Position numbers and translations under genes: made by a program
NCBI GenBank assembly: GCA_050729835.1
Contig: JBOHLS010000012.1
Coordinates: 1 to 64,000 of the forward strand
Direction: 5' to 3'
Length of the DNA stretch: 64,000 nt
Source of the DNA: REEB95 sp050729835
GTDB taxonomy: Bacteria; Pseudomonadota; Alphaproteobacteria; ATCC43930; CGMCC-115725
The notes under the pieces: model-generated
What the model was told of the DNA's origin: nothing
Seen by the model: only the letters and a program-made list of their open reading frames with translations
Databases searched by the model: none
In this document: piece by piece, positions 24,310 to 33,029 of the stretch
Layout of the letters: every line of letters starts with the position of its first letter
How positions within the stretch are numbered: position 1 is the first letter of the stretch

Positions 24310-25881
24310 CTAGATCGGAATCACTTTGGGCTTGAAGCGGCGCAGCCAGGTGACGATCTGCAAGCGCGTCACCAGGATGGCCGAGAACAGCGAGGTCAAC
24401 ACGCCGAGGCTCAGCGTCACGGCGAAGCCCTTGACCGGGCCGGAGCCGAGCCAGAACATCAGCGCGCCGGCGACCAGTGTGGTGACGTGGCTATCCAGGA
24501 TGGTGCCGAAAGCTCGCTCGAACCCGGCCTGAAGCGACGAGATCAGCGAGCGGCCGCCGCGCACCTCCTCGCGGATGCGCTCGTAGATCAGCACGTTGGC
24601 GTCGACCGCCATACCCAGGGTGAGGGCGATGCCGGCGATGCCCGGCAGGGTCAGCGTCGCGCCCAAAAGCGTCAGCGCCGCCATCATAATGCACAGGTTG
24701 AAGAACAGCGCGATGTCGGCGAAGATTCCGAACAAGCCGTAGAACACGACCATGAAGACGACCACCAGGGCGACGCCGACGATGCAGGCGGTGGTGCCTT
24801 CACGGATCGAATCCGCGCCGAGATCAGGGCCGACGCTGCGCTCCTCGATCACGGTCAGCGGCGCCGGCAGTGCGCCGGCGCGCAACAGCAGCGCCAGATC
24901 GTTGGCCGACTGTACCGTGAAACTGCCCTCGATCACGCCCTGCCCGCCCAGGATCGGCTCCTTGATAACCGGCGCGCTGATCACCTTGTTGTCGAGCACG
25001 ATTGCGAAGAGCTTGCCGACGTTCACCTTGGTCGCCTCGGCGAAGCGCCGCGCGCCGACGGAATCGAACTTGAACGACACCACCGGCTCGTTCTCCTGGA
25101 AGGTCGGCTGCGCGTCGGTCAGCATGTCGCCCGACACCAGGACGCGGCGGCGCACGACGTAGCCGGTCGGCAGGCCGGGGCGGGTCTGCGCCGTCGGCAG
25201 GAACTCGTCGCCCGGCGGCACGCGACCGTTGCGCGCGTCCTCGACCGAGGCGCTGGCGTCAACCATCTGGAACGTCAGTCGCGCGGTCTTGCCGAGCAGC
25301 GCCTTGACATGCTCGGGATTGCTGATGCCCGGCAGCTCGACCAGGATGCGCTTGTCGCCCTCGCGCTGAATGGTCGCCTCGCGCGTGCCGGTCTCGTCGA
25401 TGCGGCGGCGCACGATCTCGATCGACTGATCGACCGCCGAGCGCTGGCGCGCCTCGACGGCCTGGTGCGTCGGCTTCAGCGTGATCGTGCCATCGGACTG
25501 GCTGGCGATCTGGAGATCGGGATCGAATTTGAGGATGGCGGCGCGCATCGCGTCGTATTTCGACGCATCGGTCAGCTTGACGGCGACGTGATCGCCGGCG
25601 ACGCCGAGATTGGTGTAGCCGACATGCTGGGCGATCAGCGTCGTGCGCAGCCCATCGACCAGGTTGTTGAGGCGGTCGCGCTCGACCGAGGCGGTGTCGA
25701 CTTCGAGCAGCAGGTAGGAGCCGCCGCGCAGATCGAGGCCGAGGCTCACCTGATGCTTAGGCAGGAACCCCGGCCAGGATTCGACTGTCCGGGTCGAGAA
25801 CGCGTTGGGCAGCGTGAAGATGACCCCCAGCGCACAAACCGCCAGGATAAGGGCGATCTTCCACGTCTGGAAATACAGCAT
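24310..25881 (-). CDS. secD: Protein translocase accessory subunit SecD
   Basis: A 523-residue SecD. An N-terminal membrane helix is followed by VSLGLDLRGGSYLLLEVD, the conserved D-LRGG. The P1 periplasmic domain includes RRIDETGTREATIQR and RILVELPGI. Five C-terminal helices hold TLPGIAGIALTLGMAVDANVLIYER, with the proton-relay Asp in the VDAN motif, and SHVTTLVAGALMFWLGSG. It acts after SecYEG to complete export. It is directly followed by secF and preceded by yajC with a three-base gap, the standard operon. Confidence 0.98.
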   Translation of the reverse strand: MLYFQTWKIALILAVCALGVIFTLPNAFSTRTVESWPGFLPKHQVSLGLDLRGGSYLLLEVDTASVERDRLNNLVDGLRTTLIAQHVGYTNLGVAGDHVAVKLTDASKYDAMRAAILKFDPDLQIASQSDGTITLKPTHQAVEARQRSAVDQSIEIVRRRIDETGTREATIQREGDKRILVELPGISNPEHVKALLGKTARLTFQMVDASASVEDARNGRVPPGDEFLPTAQTRPGLPTGYVVRRRVLVSGDMLTDAQPTFQENEPVVSFKFDSVGARRFAEATKVNVGKLFAIVLDNKVISAPVIKEPILGGQGVIEGSFTVQSANDLALLLRAGALPAPLTVIEERSVGPDLGADSIREGTTACIVGVALVVVFMVVFYGLFGIFADIALFFNLCIMMAALTLLGATLTLPGIAGIALTLGMAVDANVLIYERIREEVRGGRSLISSLQAGFERAFGTILDSHVTTLVAGALMFWLGSGPVKGFAVTLSLGVLTSLFSAILVTRLQIVTWLRRFKPKVIPI

Positions 25882-25884
25882 GCG

Positions 25885-26289
25885 TTAGCCGCCGGCTTTG
25901 GCGCTGTCCTTGGTTGTGTCCTTGGCGCCGTCGTCTTCGTCGTCGTCGTCCTTGTCGGCCTTGGCGGGGGCCGGCGCGGGCTTGGCCAGCACGCTGACCA
26001 CCGTGCTGCGCATCACGCGCACGCGGGTGTTGTCGGCGATGTCGATCAGCACCTCGTCGTCGTTCATGACCTTAGCGACGGTGCCGATGATGCCACCGCC
26101 GGTGACGACGCGGTCGCCGCGGCGCAGCGCCGCGAGCATGGTCTTGGTGTCTTTCGCCTTCTTCTGCTGCGGCCGGATGAGGAAGAAATAGAAGACGACG
26201 AAGATCAGCGCGAGCGGCGCCATCTGCATGATGGTGCTGGTGCTGCCGCCTCCGGCCGCCTGCGCATAGGCCGGCGAAATCAAGAACAT
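25885..26289 (-). CDS. yajC: Preprotein translocase subunit YajC
   Basis: A 134-residue YajC. From ATG 26289, preceded by GGGAG, it reads MFLISPAYAQAAG. One membrane helix (LALIFVVFYFFLIRPQQKK) follows, then the basic stretch and LRRGDRVVTGGGIIGTVAKV, the YajC core. The tail is acidic (DKDDDDEDDGAKD), longer than in E. coli, which is usual in alphaproteobacteria. YajC associates with SecDF. It heads the yajC-secD-secF operon. Confidence 0.95.
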   Translation of the reverse strand: MFLISPAYAQAAGGGSTSTIMQMAPLALIFVVFYFFLIRPQQKKAKDTKTMLAALRRGDRVVTGGGIIGTVAKVMNDDEVLIDIADNTRVRVMRSTVVSVLAKPAPAPAKADKDDDDEDDGAKDTTKDSAKAGG

Positions 26290-26434
26290 ATCGAACTCCC
26301 GGGCGATGTGGAGCGCATTGGTAATGGACTTGGGTTGAAAGCGCAAGGCGAGGTCGCGGTTGACGGCGCGCCTGCGCGCGCTTAGGGTCGCGGCGAAATT
26401 TTCCCTCTCCGCCAAAGGCTTACCGTCCCTTTCC

Positions 26435-27301
26435 ATGAGCGCCGACAAGAGCCACGACACGCTGCTGCAGCGCATCGCTGACGCCCTCGAGCGGATCGCG
26501 CCGAAGGCCTATCCGGCGGTCGATTTCGACGCCGCCGACGCCTTCATCTGGCACGCCGAAGGCCAGTGGCTCGAACCGGTGAAGACGGTGAACCGCATCG
26601 ACATCGAGTTGCTCCAGGGCATCGAGCGGGTGCGCGACATCCTGCTCGACAACACCCAGCGCTTCGCCAAGGGCCTGCCGGCCAACAACGTGCTGCTGTG
26701 GGGCGCGCGCGGCATGGGCAAGTCGTCGCTGGTCAAGGCGATGCACGCGACGATCAACAAGGAACGGCCGCGCGCCCTGGTGCTGGTCGAAATCCACCGC
26801 GAGGACATCCCGTCCCTGCCCGTGCTTCTGGCAAAATTGCGGCAGACGAAACGGCGCTGCATCCTGTTCTGCGACGATCTGTCGTTCAACGCGCAGGACG
26901 CCAGCTACAAGTCGCTGAAGGCCGTGCTCGAAGGCGGCATCGAGGGCCGGCCCGACAACGTCGTGCTCTACGCCACCTCGAACCGCCGCCACCTATTGGC
27001 GCGCGACATGATCGAGAACGAACGCTCGACCGCGATCATGCCCGGCGAGGCGGTGGAGGAGAAAGTCTCGCTCTCCGACCGCTTCGGATTGTGGCTCGGC
27101 TTCCACGCCTGCGACCAGGAAACCTATCAGGCGATGATCGGCGGCTATGCCGCGCGTTACGGCCTCGACTATCCGGCCGACAAGCTCAAGGCGGAATCGC
27201 AGGAATGGGCGATTACCCGCGGTGCGCGCTCGGGCCGTGTGGCCTGGCAATATATCCAGGATTTGGCGGGACGGCTCGGCAAGAAGCTCGAGAAGCGCTA
27301 G
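26435..27301 (+). CDS. DUF815 AAA-type ATP-binding protein
   Basis: A 288-residue P-loop protein of the DUF815 family. The Walker A is LLWGARGMGKSSLV (about 95-108), Walker B is CILFCDDLSF (about 148-157), and the sensor strand is VVLYATSNRRHL. The region EEKVSLSDRFGLWLGF is a family signature. ATG 26435 follows the divergent yajC promoter region; an upstream ATG at 26360 lies in non-conserved sequence. The family is predicted to be an AAA ATPase without known partner, often found beside yajC-secDF in alphaproteobacteria. Its end overlaps the convergent nlpD stop by four bases. Confidence 0.88.
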   Translation: MSADKSHDTLLQRIADALERIAPKAYPAVDFDAADAFIWHAEGQWLEPVKTVNRIDIELLQGIERVRDILLDNTQRFAKGLPANNVLLWGARGMGKSSLVKAMHATINKERPRALVLVEIHREDIPSLPVLLAKLRQTKRRCILFCDDLSFNAQDASYKSLKAVLEGGIEGRPDNVVLYATSNRRHLLARDMIENERSTAIMPGEAVEEKVSLSDRFGLWLGFHACDQETYQAMIGGYAARYGLDYPADKLKAESQEWAITRGARSGRVAWQYIQDLAGRLGKKLEKR

Positions 27302-28377
27302 CGCACCGCGCTCGCCTGATTGGCCGACAGGTACTCGCTGGGATCGAGTACCTGCGTGCCGCGGCGGATCTCGAAATGGAGCTGCGACTGGCTGACGATG
27401 CCGGTGGCGCCGACTTTGGCGATCTCCTGGCCGCGCTTCACCACGTCGCCGCGTTTGACCAGGATGGTCTCGTTGTGGGCGTAGGCGGTCATCCAGCCGC
27501 CAGCGTGCTTGATCAGCACCAGATTGCCGTAGCCGCGCAGTTCGTTGCCGGCATAGGCGACAACGCCGGAATCGGCGGCGCGCACCGGCGTGCCCGCGGG
27601 CGCGGCGATGTTGATGCCGTCGTTATGCGTGCCTGCGGCCGAGGTGCCGAAGCGGCCGATGATCTTGCCCTGCACCGGCCAGAGGAAATGGCCGGCGCGC
27701 GGCGGCGGTGACGGCAAGGCGGCTTGCGGCTGTTGTGCGGCGGGTGCGGCCGGCGCTTGCGCCGGCGGCGGCAGGCTTGCGACTTCGGGCTTGGGCGGCG
27801 GCGGTTCCGGCGTCACCGAGCCAGCCGGTGCCAGTGTCGTCGTCTCGATGTCGGGCTTGCCCGGCGGCGGTGCCGGCAACGGCGTTTCCGGCGCCAGCGG
27901 CCGCGCCACCCGCGGCGGCAGCTTCAGCACCTGGCCCTGGGTCACGGCGAAAGGCGGCGTCAGCTCGTTCATGCGCGCCAGCGAATAGAGCTCGACGCCT
28001 TCGGCCGACGCGATGGTGTAGAGCGTCTCGCCGCGCCGCACGACGTGGGTGGGCGTCCGCGGCACGATCAGCGTGCGGCCAGCGGCCAGGCGATAAGACG
28101 GCCGCAGATGGTTGGCGTCGATCAGGTCGCGCACCGGCGCGCCGGTGCGTTGCGACACCTGATAGATCGTCTCGCCGCGATGCACCGTGACCTGGCCACC
28201 GGGAACGTTGCCGGGATTCGGAATTGGCGGCTGTGACGCTTGCGCGGCAGCCGACGCGGACGGTCCGACTGCGGGCGGCGCGCCCAGCCGCACATGCGCG
28301 TCCCGGCAACCGGCGAGCGCCGCCGCCAGGGCGAGGATGAGGATGGAAGCGCGCCGTCGCCGATCGCGCAGAGTCAT
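27298..28377 (-). CDS. nlpD: NlpD-like LysM/M23 lipoprotein, probably non-catalytic
   Basis: A 359-residue lipoprotein with an ALAGC lipobox near residue 23, two LysM repeats (VHRGETIYQVSQRTG and VVRRGETLYTIASAEG), a Pro-rich linker and a C-terminal M23 domain. The M23 metal ligands are not kept: HxxxD reads HNDGIN and the usual HxH reads SQLHFEI. AYAHNETILV and NELRGYGNLVLIKH match NlpD. Such degenerate M23 domains activate cell-separation amidases rather than cut peptidoglycan. It follows pcm by nine bases and ends the long operon, the same surE-pcm-nlpD order as in enterobacteria. Confidence 0.9.
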   Translation of the reverse strand: MTLRDRRRRASILILALAAALAGCRDAHVRLGAPPAVGPSASAAAQASQPPIPNPGNVPGGQVTVHRGETIYQVSQRTGAPVRDLIDANHLRPSYRLAAGRTLIVPRTPTHVVRRGETLYTIASAEGVELYSLARMNELTPPFAVTQGQVLKLPPRVARPLAPETPLPAPPPGKPDIETTTLAPAGSVTPEPPPPKPEVASLPPPAQAPAAPAAQQPQAALPSPPPRAGHFLWPVQGKIIGRFGTSAAGTHNDGINIAAPAGTPVRAADSGVVAYAGNELRGYGNLVLIKHAGGWMTAYAHNETILVKRGDVVKRGQEIAKVGATGIVSQSQLHFEIRRGTQVLDPSEYLSANQASAVR

Positions 28378-28386
28378 GCGCGCAGT

Positions 28387-29067
28387 CTATGACGCGTGCA
28401 GCGGCCGCGACAGGCCTTCGCGCGCCCGGGGCAGCCCGGCGACGAGAGGCACGAATCGCACGCCGCCGAGATCGTCGACCGCGAGATCGCCGTTCTTGCG
28501 CCGCACGCGCAGCAGCTTCTGATCGCGCCGCGCCGGCCCCACCGGCGCCACTAGGATGCCGCCTTCGGCGAGATGCTCGAGCAGATTGCGCGGAATCTCC
28601 GCCGCCGCCGCGGTCACCATGATGCGGTCGAAGGTCTCGTGCTCGGGCCAGCCCTTGGTGCCATCGCCGAAGCGCGTCGTCACGTTGTGCAGCCGCAGTT
28701 TGGCAAAGCGCGCCTCTGCTTCCTTGAGCAGCGCGTGATGACGCTCGATGGTCAGCACGCGGCGGCAGAGCCGCGCCAGCACCGCCGCCTGGTAGCCCGA
28801 GCCGGTGCCGATCTCGAGCACCTTGTGCCGGTCGTTGAGGTCGAGCGCCTGGGTCATCAGCGCAACGACATAAGGCTGGCTGATGGTCTGGGCGTGGCCG
28901 ATCGGCAGCGCGACGTTCTCGTAGGCGCGCTCGTGGAAGGTCGCTGGCACGAACAGCTCGCGCGGTGTGCGCTCGATGGCGTTGAGCACGCGCTGATCCG
29001 AAATGCCCTCGCCGCGCAGCTCCATGACGAGCCGCGCAACCTCTTCCTTGTTCGCGGCCGCCGTCAC
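28387..29067 (-). CDS. pcm: Protein-L-isoaspartate O-methyltransferase
   Basis: A 226-residue repair methyltransferase. Motif I is VLEIGTGSGYQAAVLA, preceded by LPIGHAQTISQPYVVALM, which contains the pre-motif Ser/Pro residues of the active site. Later AAAAEIPRNLLEHLAEGG holds the motif III region. It methylates L-isoaspartyl residues of damaged proteins using SAM so they revert to aspartate. The start overlaps surE by four bases. A second, more divergent paralogue lies at 55.2 kb. Confidence 0.95.
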   Translation of the reverse strand: MTAAANKEEVARLVMELRGEGISDQRVLNAIERTPRELFVPATFHERAYENVALPIGHAQTISQPYVVALMTQALDLNDRHKVLEIGTGSGYQAAVLARLCRRVLTIERHHALLKEAEARFAKLRLHNVTTRFGDGTKGWPEHETFDRIMVTAAAAEIPRNLLEHLAEGGILVAPVGPARRDQKLLRVRRKNGDLAVDDLGGVRFVPLVAGLPRAREGLSRPLHAS

Positions 29068-29855
29068 CGGAACGCCTTACGCAGCCGCGTCAGCACGCGC
29101 CGACTGGTCAGGTCGAAGAACACCGGAGTCACCGAGACATAGCCGTCGACCACCGCCTTGACGTCGCTGCCGCGCCGGGTGCGCTGCTCGTCGCGCATCG
29201 GGCCGATCCAGTAATAGGGCCGGCCGCGCGGATCGAGGCGCTCGACCAGATTGTCGCCGATCTTGCGACGGCCCTGGGCGGTGACGGCGATGCCCTTGAC
29301 CTGGGACGGCGGCAGGTCGGGAAAGTTGACGTTGACCAGCGTGTTGCTCGGCCAGCCGCGGGCAACCAGCCGGCGCACGACACGCGGCAAAATTTTCGCC
29401 GCGGTCGGCCAACAGAAATCCGCGCCGCTGGCCGCGTGCTGGCTGAAGGCGATGGCGGGCACGCCCAGCAGCGTCGCCTCGAGCGCGGCGGCGACGGTGC
29501 CGGAATAGATCACGTCCTCGCCCATGTTGCCGCCGGCGTTGATGCCCGAGAACATCAAATCGGGCTTGCGTTCGCGCATGAAGCCGTTGACCGCGAGCAG
29601 CACGCAATCGGTCGGCGTGCCGTCAACCGCGTAACGCTTGGCGCCCAATTTGCGGATGCGCAGCGGGCGGGCAATGGTCAATGAATGACTCGCGCCGCTC
29701 TGCTCGATCTCCGGCGCGCACACCCAGACGTCGTCGGAAAACGCGCGCGCCAGCTTGACCAGCAGCTTGAGGCCGGAGGCCTCGATGCCGTCGTCGTTGG
29801 AGACCAGGATGCGGGCGCGGCGCAGTTCGAGTGGAAAATCAAACGCCACAGGCAA
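29064..29855 (-). CDS. surE: 5'/3'-nucleotidase SurE
   Basis: A 263-residue SurE. The N-terminal metal site ILVSNDDGIEASG (about 16-28) supplies the two Asp. APEIEQSGASHSLT gives the Ser, and SGINAGGNMGEDVIYSGTVAAA gives the Asn and the second loop. It is a metal-dependent phosphatase for nucleoside monophosphates and short polyphosphates. The first residues (MPVAFDFPLELRRA) overlap the end of serS, so an internal start nearer the ILVSNDD strand is also possible. It is part of the conserved serS-surE-pcm-nlpD run. Confidence 0.95.
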   Translation of the reverse strand: MPVAFDFPLELRRARILVSNDDGIEASGLKLLVKLARAFSDDVWVCAPEIEQSGASHSLTIARPLRIRKLGAKRYAVDGTPTDCVLLAVNGFMRERKPDLMFSGINAGGNMGEDVIYSGTVAAALEATLLGVPAIAFSQHAASGADFCWPTAAKILPRVVRRLVARGWPSNTLVNVNFPDLPPSQVKGIAVTAQGRRKIGDNLVERLDPRGRPYYWIGPMRDEQRTRRGSDVKAVVDGYVSVTPVFFDLTSRRVLTRLRKAFR

Positions 29856-31131
29856 TAACCTCGATTCCGCCCATGTAAGGCTTCAACGCCACCGGCACCG
29901 CAATCGTGCCGTCTTCGCGCTGACAATTCTCCATCACCGCGATCAGTGTCCGGCCGACCGCGAGGCCCGAGCCGTTGAGCGTATGGATGAAGCGCGTGCC
30001 CTTGCCGCCCTTGGGCTTGCAGCGCGCATCCATGCGCCGTGCCTGGTAATCGCCGCAGTTGGAGCACGACGAGATTTCGCGATAGGCACCGGCGCCGCCG
30101 TTCTCGCCCGGCAGCCAGACCTCGATGTCGTAGGTTTTGCGCGCCGCCGCGCCCATGTCGCCGGCGCACAACAGCATGACGCGATAAGCCAGGCCGAGCC
30201 GCTTCAGCACCTCCTCGGCGCAGCCGGTCATGCGCTCGTGCTCATCGGCTGATTTGTCGGGGTGGGCGATCGACACCAGCTCGATCTTATCGAACTGATG
30301 CTGGCGTATCATGCCGCGCGTGTCCTTGCCGGCGGCGCCGGCCTCGGAGCGGAAGCACGGCGTCAGCGCAGTATAGCGCAGCGGCAGTTTCTCGTCGTCG
30401 ATGATTTCCTCGCGCGCCAGATTGGTCAGCGGAACTTCGGCGGTCGGAACCAGCCACAGGCCCGTCGTGGTGCGGAACAGATCGTCGGCGAACTTGGGCA
30501 GCTGGCCGGTGCCGAAAGCCGCCGCGTCGCGCACCAGCAGCGGCGGCGCGACTTCGGTGTAGTCGAACTCGCGCGTGTGCAGGTCGAGCATGAATTGCCC
30601 GAGCGCGCGCGCCAGCCGCGCCAAGCCGCCCGACAGCACGACAAAGCGCGCGCCCGATATCCTGGCGGCACGGGCGAAATCCATGCCGCCGAGCGCCTCG
30701 CCGAGCGCGGCATGGTCCTTGGGCTTGAAAGCAAATTTGGGCTTGACGCCGACTTCACGCACCAGCTTGTTGTCGGCCGCATCCTTGCCGTCCGGCACAT
30801 CGTCGGCCGGCAGATTGGGCAGCGGCGCCAGCGCCGCATCCACCGCCTCGCGCAGGCGCGTCGCCTCGGCCTCGAGGAACGCCTGCTTCTCCTTGCTCTC
30901 GGCCATCTGGCGCATGAGATCGGCGACCGCGTCGCCGCCCTTCGCCTTTGTCGCCGCCATCGCCTGGCCAAGCTTGCCGCGCGCCGCCTGATTCTGCTCG
31001 GCGGCGGTCTGCGCCTCGCGCCATTGCTTGTCGAGGCGAAGGACCTGCGCCGACAGCGGCGCCAGGCCGCGCCGCGCCAGGCCCTGGTCGAAGACCGCGG
31101 GGTTCTCGCGGATCCAGCGGATGTCGAGCAT
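29839..31131 (-). CDS. serS: Seryl-tRNA synthetase
   Basis: A 430-residue class II synthetase. The N-terminal coiled-coil arm (about 27-105) grips the long arm of tRNA-Ser. The core has motif 2 (FRSEAGAAGKDTRGMIRQHQF), the serine site around LVPTAEVPLT, and motif 3 (GSGLAVGRTLIAVMEN). ATG 31131 overlaps the tatC stop as TGATG. The frame stays open far upstream, but that is antisense-like read-through of tatC. It charges tRNA-Ser and provides Ser-tRNA for selenocysteine where used. Normal length, no missing motif. Confidence 0.97.
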   Translation of the reverse strand: MLDIRWIRENPAVFDQGLARRGLAPLSAQVLRLDKQWREAQTAAEQNQAARGKLGQAMAATKAKGGDAVADLMRQMAESKEKQAFLEAEATRLREAVDAALAPLPNLPADDVPDGKDAADNKLVREVGVKPKFAFKPKDHAALGEALGGMDFARAARISGARFVVLSGGLARLARALGQFMLDLHTREFDYTEVAPPLLVRDAAAFGTGQLPKFADDLFRTTTGLWLVPTAEVPLTNLAREEIIDDEKLPLRYTALTPCFRSEAGAAGKDTRGMIRQHQFDKIELVSIAHPDKSADEHERMTGCAEEVLKRLGLAYRVMLLCAGDMGAAARKTYDIEVWLPGENGGAGAYREISSCSNCGDYQARRMDARCKPKGGKGTRFIHTLNGSGLAVGRTLIAVMENCQREDGTIAVPVALKPYMGGIEVIACGV

Positions 31132-31964
31132 CAGGTCTTGGCCTTGGATTCGGATTTGAGGCCGAGCTCGGCTTCTTCCTGAGCCTCGCGCTGGGCGCGT
31201 TTCTTCTCGACCATCTTGCAGCAGTAGATCGAAATTTCGAACAGCGCGAGCAGCGGCACCGCCAGCGACACCTGGCTGAAGATATCGGGCGGCGTCAGCA
31301 CCGCGGCGGCGATGAAGACCAGCACGATGGCGTAGCGGCGTTTCGACGCCAAGCCCGCCGAGGTCACCAGCCCGACGCGCGCCATCAGCGTCAGCAGCAC
31401 CGGCAGCTGGAACGCCAGGCCGAAGGCGAGCATCAGCCGCATCACCAGCGTCAGGTATTCGCTGACCTTGGGCTCGATCTCGACCGGCAGGATGCCGTGG
31501 CCGCCGGTCTGCTCGAAGCTGAGGAAAAAGCGCCAGGCGACCGGAAAGATGACGAAATAGACCAGCGCGCCGCCCATGATGAACAGGATCGGCGACGCGA
31601 TCAGATACGGCAGGAAGGCGTGGCGCTCGTTCTTGTAGAGGCCGGGCGCGACGAACAGGTAGATCTGCGTCGCCATGAAGGGAAAGGCGAGACAGACCGC
31701 CGACCAGACCGCGACGCGCAGCTCGGTGAAGAACGCCTCGGTCAGGTCGGTATAGATGAAATGCCGTCCGGTCTGGCCGGCGAGCGCCATCGCCAGCGGC
31801 CGTGCCAGGAAATCGTAGATCTCGCGCGAGAAGTACCAGCACGGCGCCAGCAGGATCAGGAACGCGATAATCGAATAGAGCAGCCGTTTGCGGAGCTCGA
31901 TCAGGTGATCGAGCAGCGGCATCTTGCCCTTTTCGAGCTCGTCGTCCTTGGGATCGTCGGTCAT
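31131..31964 (-). CDS. tatC: Sec-independent translocase protein TatC
   Basis: A 277-residue TatC with six membrane helices. The N-terminus LLDHLIELRKRLLYSI is the twin-arginine signal-binding face. The ETCAF-region equivalent and VNPS-like turns are seen in FLARPL and TDLTEAFFTEL, and the conserved Glu lies in the FEQTGG periplasmic loop. A charged cytoplasmic tail (KKRAQREAQEEAE) is typical of alphaproteobacteria. TatC recognises folded, twin-arginine precursors with TatB. The start overlaps tatB by four bases. Confidence 0.97.
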   Translation of the reverse strand: MTDDPKDDELEKGKMPLLDHLIELRKRLLYSIIAFLILLAPCWYFSREIYDFLARPLAMALAGQTGRHFIYTDLTEAFFTELRVAVWSAVCLAFPFMATQIYLFVAPGLYKNERHAFLPYLIASPILFIMGGALVYFVIFPVAWRFFLSFEQTGGHGILPVEIEPKVSEYLTLVMRLMLAFGLAFQLPVLLTLMARVGLVTSAGLASKRRYAIVLVFIAAAVLTPPDIFSQVSLAVPLLALFEISIYCCKMVEKKRAQREAQEEAELGLKSESKAKT

Positions 31965-32350
31965 GGTGCTTTCGGCGCGTCGGGCGCCGGCGGCTCGGTC
32001 TTGGCTTCGGGCGCGGCTTCAAGTAGCGGCGGCTTAGGCAGCTCGGCGGACGGATTGACGGGCTCGGGTGCCGACAGGGCCTGCTTGATCTCGCCGTGCG
32101 GGTCGATGGTCTTCGACATCTCCTCGTCGAAATTGAAGCGCGTCGCCGCGTCGAGGTCGCGCTTGACGTCGTCGAGCTCGGCCTCGCGCACCATATCCTC
32201 AAGGCTGCCCTGGAACTCGCGCGCGATCGAGCGCGCCTTGCGCACCCAGAACGCGACGTTTTTCATCACCCGCGGCAGGTCCTTGGGACCGATGATGACG
32301 AGGGCGACGACCGCGATGAGCGCGAGCTCGGACCAGGCGAAGTCGAACAT
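31961..32350 (-). CDS. tatB: Sec-independent translocase protein TatB
   Basis: A 129-residue TatB. From ATG 32350 it begins MFDFAWSELALIAVVALVII with Glu8 in the membrane helix, then the GPKDLPRVM hinge and an amphipathic helix, followed by an acidic and Pro-rich tail. The Glu in the helix and the KDLP hinge distinguish it from TatA. The gene follows the scpB stop directly. No tatA lies between scpB and tatB, where alphaproteobacteria usually have it. Confidence 0.93.
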   Translation of the reverse strand: MFDFAWSELALIAVVALVIIGPKDLPRVMKNVAFWVRKARSIAREFQGSLEDMVREAELDDVKRDLDAATRFNFDEEMSKTIDPHGEIKQALSAPEPVNPSAELPKPPLLEAAPEAKTEPPAPDAPKAP

Positions 32351-32351
32351 G

Positions 32352-33029
32352 TCAGTCCTGGACGCTCCGCCCCAGCTCTTCGGCGGCGGCTTCAGCTTCC
32401 GCCTCGGCCTCTTGCTCGGCATCCGCCTCGGCGCCGTCCACTGGCAGCTCGGCGAGCTTGCCGGTCTCGCCCAGCGTCAGCTCGGGCCGCGACCCGATCA
32501 GGCCGGCGGCGCGCAGTTCTTCGATGCCGGGCAGGTCGCCGGCGCTGGCGAGACCGAAATGCAGCAGGAAGGCGTCGGTCGTGCCCCAGGTCACCGGCCG
32601 GCCGACGGTCTGGCGGCGGCCCTTGGGCCCGATCCAACCGATCTCCATCAACAGATCGAGCGTGCCCGACGAGACGACGACGCCGCGGATGTCCTCGATC
32701 TCGGCGCGCGTCACCAACTGATGATAGGCGACGATGGCGAGCGTCTCCATTGCCGCGCGCGACAGCTTGCGCGAAATCTTCTGCACCAGCTTGAGCCGCG
32801 GGCCGAGATCGGGCGCGGTGCGCACCGTCCAGCCGCCGGCCGCCTTGACGATGTTGACGCCGCGGCCACGGTAATGCTCGGTCAGCTCGGAGATCAGCGA
32901 CGGAATGTCGGCATCATCCGGCAGCCGCGCCTTGATCGCCGCCTCGTCGACGGGCGATTGCGACGCGAAGAGCAGCGCTTCGAGCAGCCGCAGATGGTCG
33001 GCGCGGGGATCGGTGGGGTCGGTCGTCAT
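32352..33029 (-). CDS. scpB: Segregation and condensation protein B
   Basis: A 225-residue ScpB. Two winged-helix domains are visible: LRLLEALLFASQSPVDEAAIKARL (about 13-36), then SRAAMETLAIVAYHQLVTRAEIEDIRGV and VGRPVTWGTTDAFLLHFGL. The C-terminal tail is rich in Glu and Ala. ScpB dimers bind the ScpA kleisin and SMC to condense the chromosome. It starts one base past scpA (TAAATG arrangement on the minus strand) and is translationally coupled. Confidence 0.96.
   Translation of the reverse strand: MTTDPTDPRADHLRLLEALLFASQSPVDEAAIKARLPDDADIPSLISELTEHYRGRGVNIVKAAGGWTVRTAPDLGPRLKLVQKISRKLSRAAMETLAIVAYHQLVTRAEIEDIRGVVVSSGTLDLLMEIGWIGPKGRRQTVGRPVTWGTTDAFLLHFGLASAGDLPGIEELRAAGLIGSRPELTLGETGKLAELPVDGAEADAEQEAEAEAEAAAEELGRSVQD

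Noticed and set aside
24178..26385. A 735-codon plus-strand frame over secD-yajC
   Set aside because: Antisense shadow. SecD and YajC are complete on the minus strand.
29839..32202. serS as a 787-residue fusion with an N-terminal extension
   Set aside because: The extra part is a frame overlapping tatC and tatB and looks random; ATG 31131 gives a normal SerRS.
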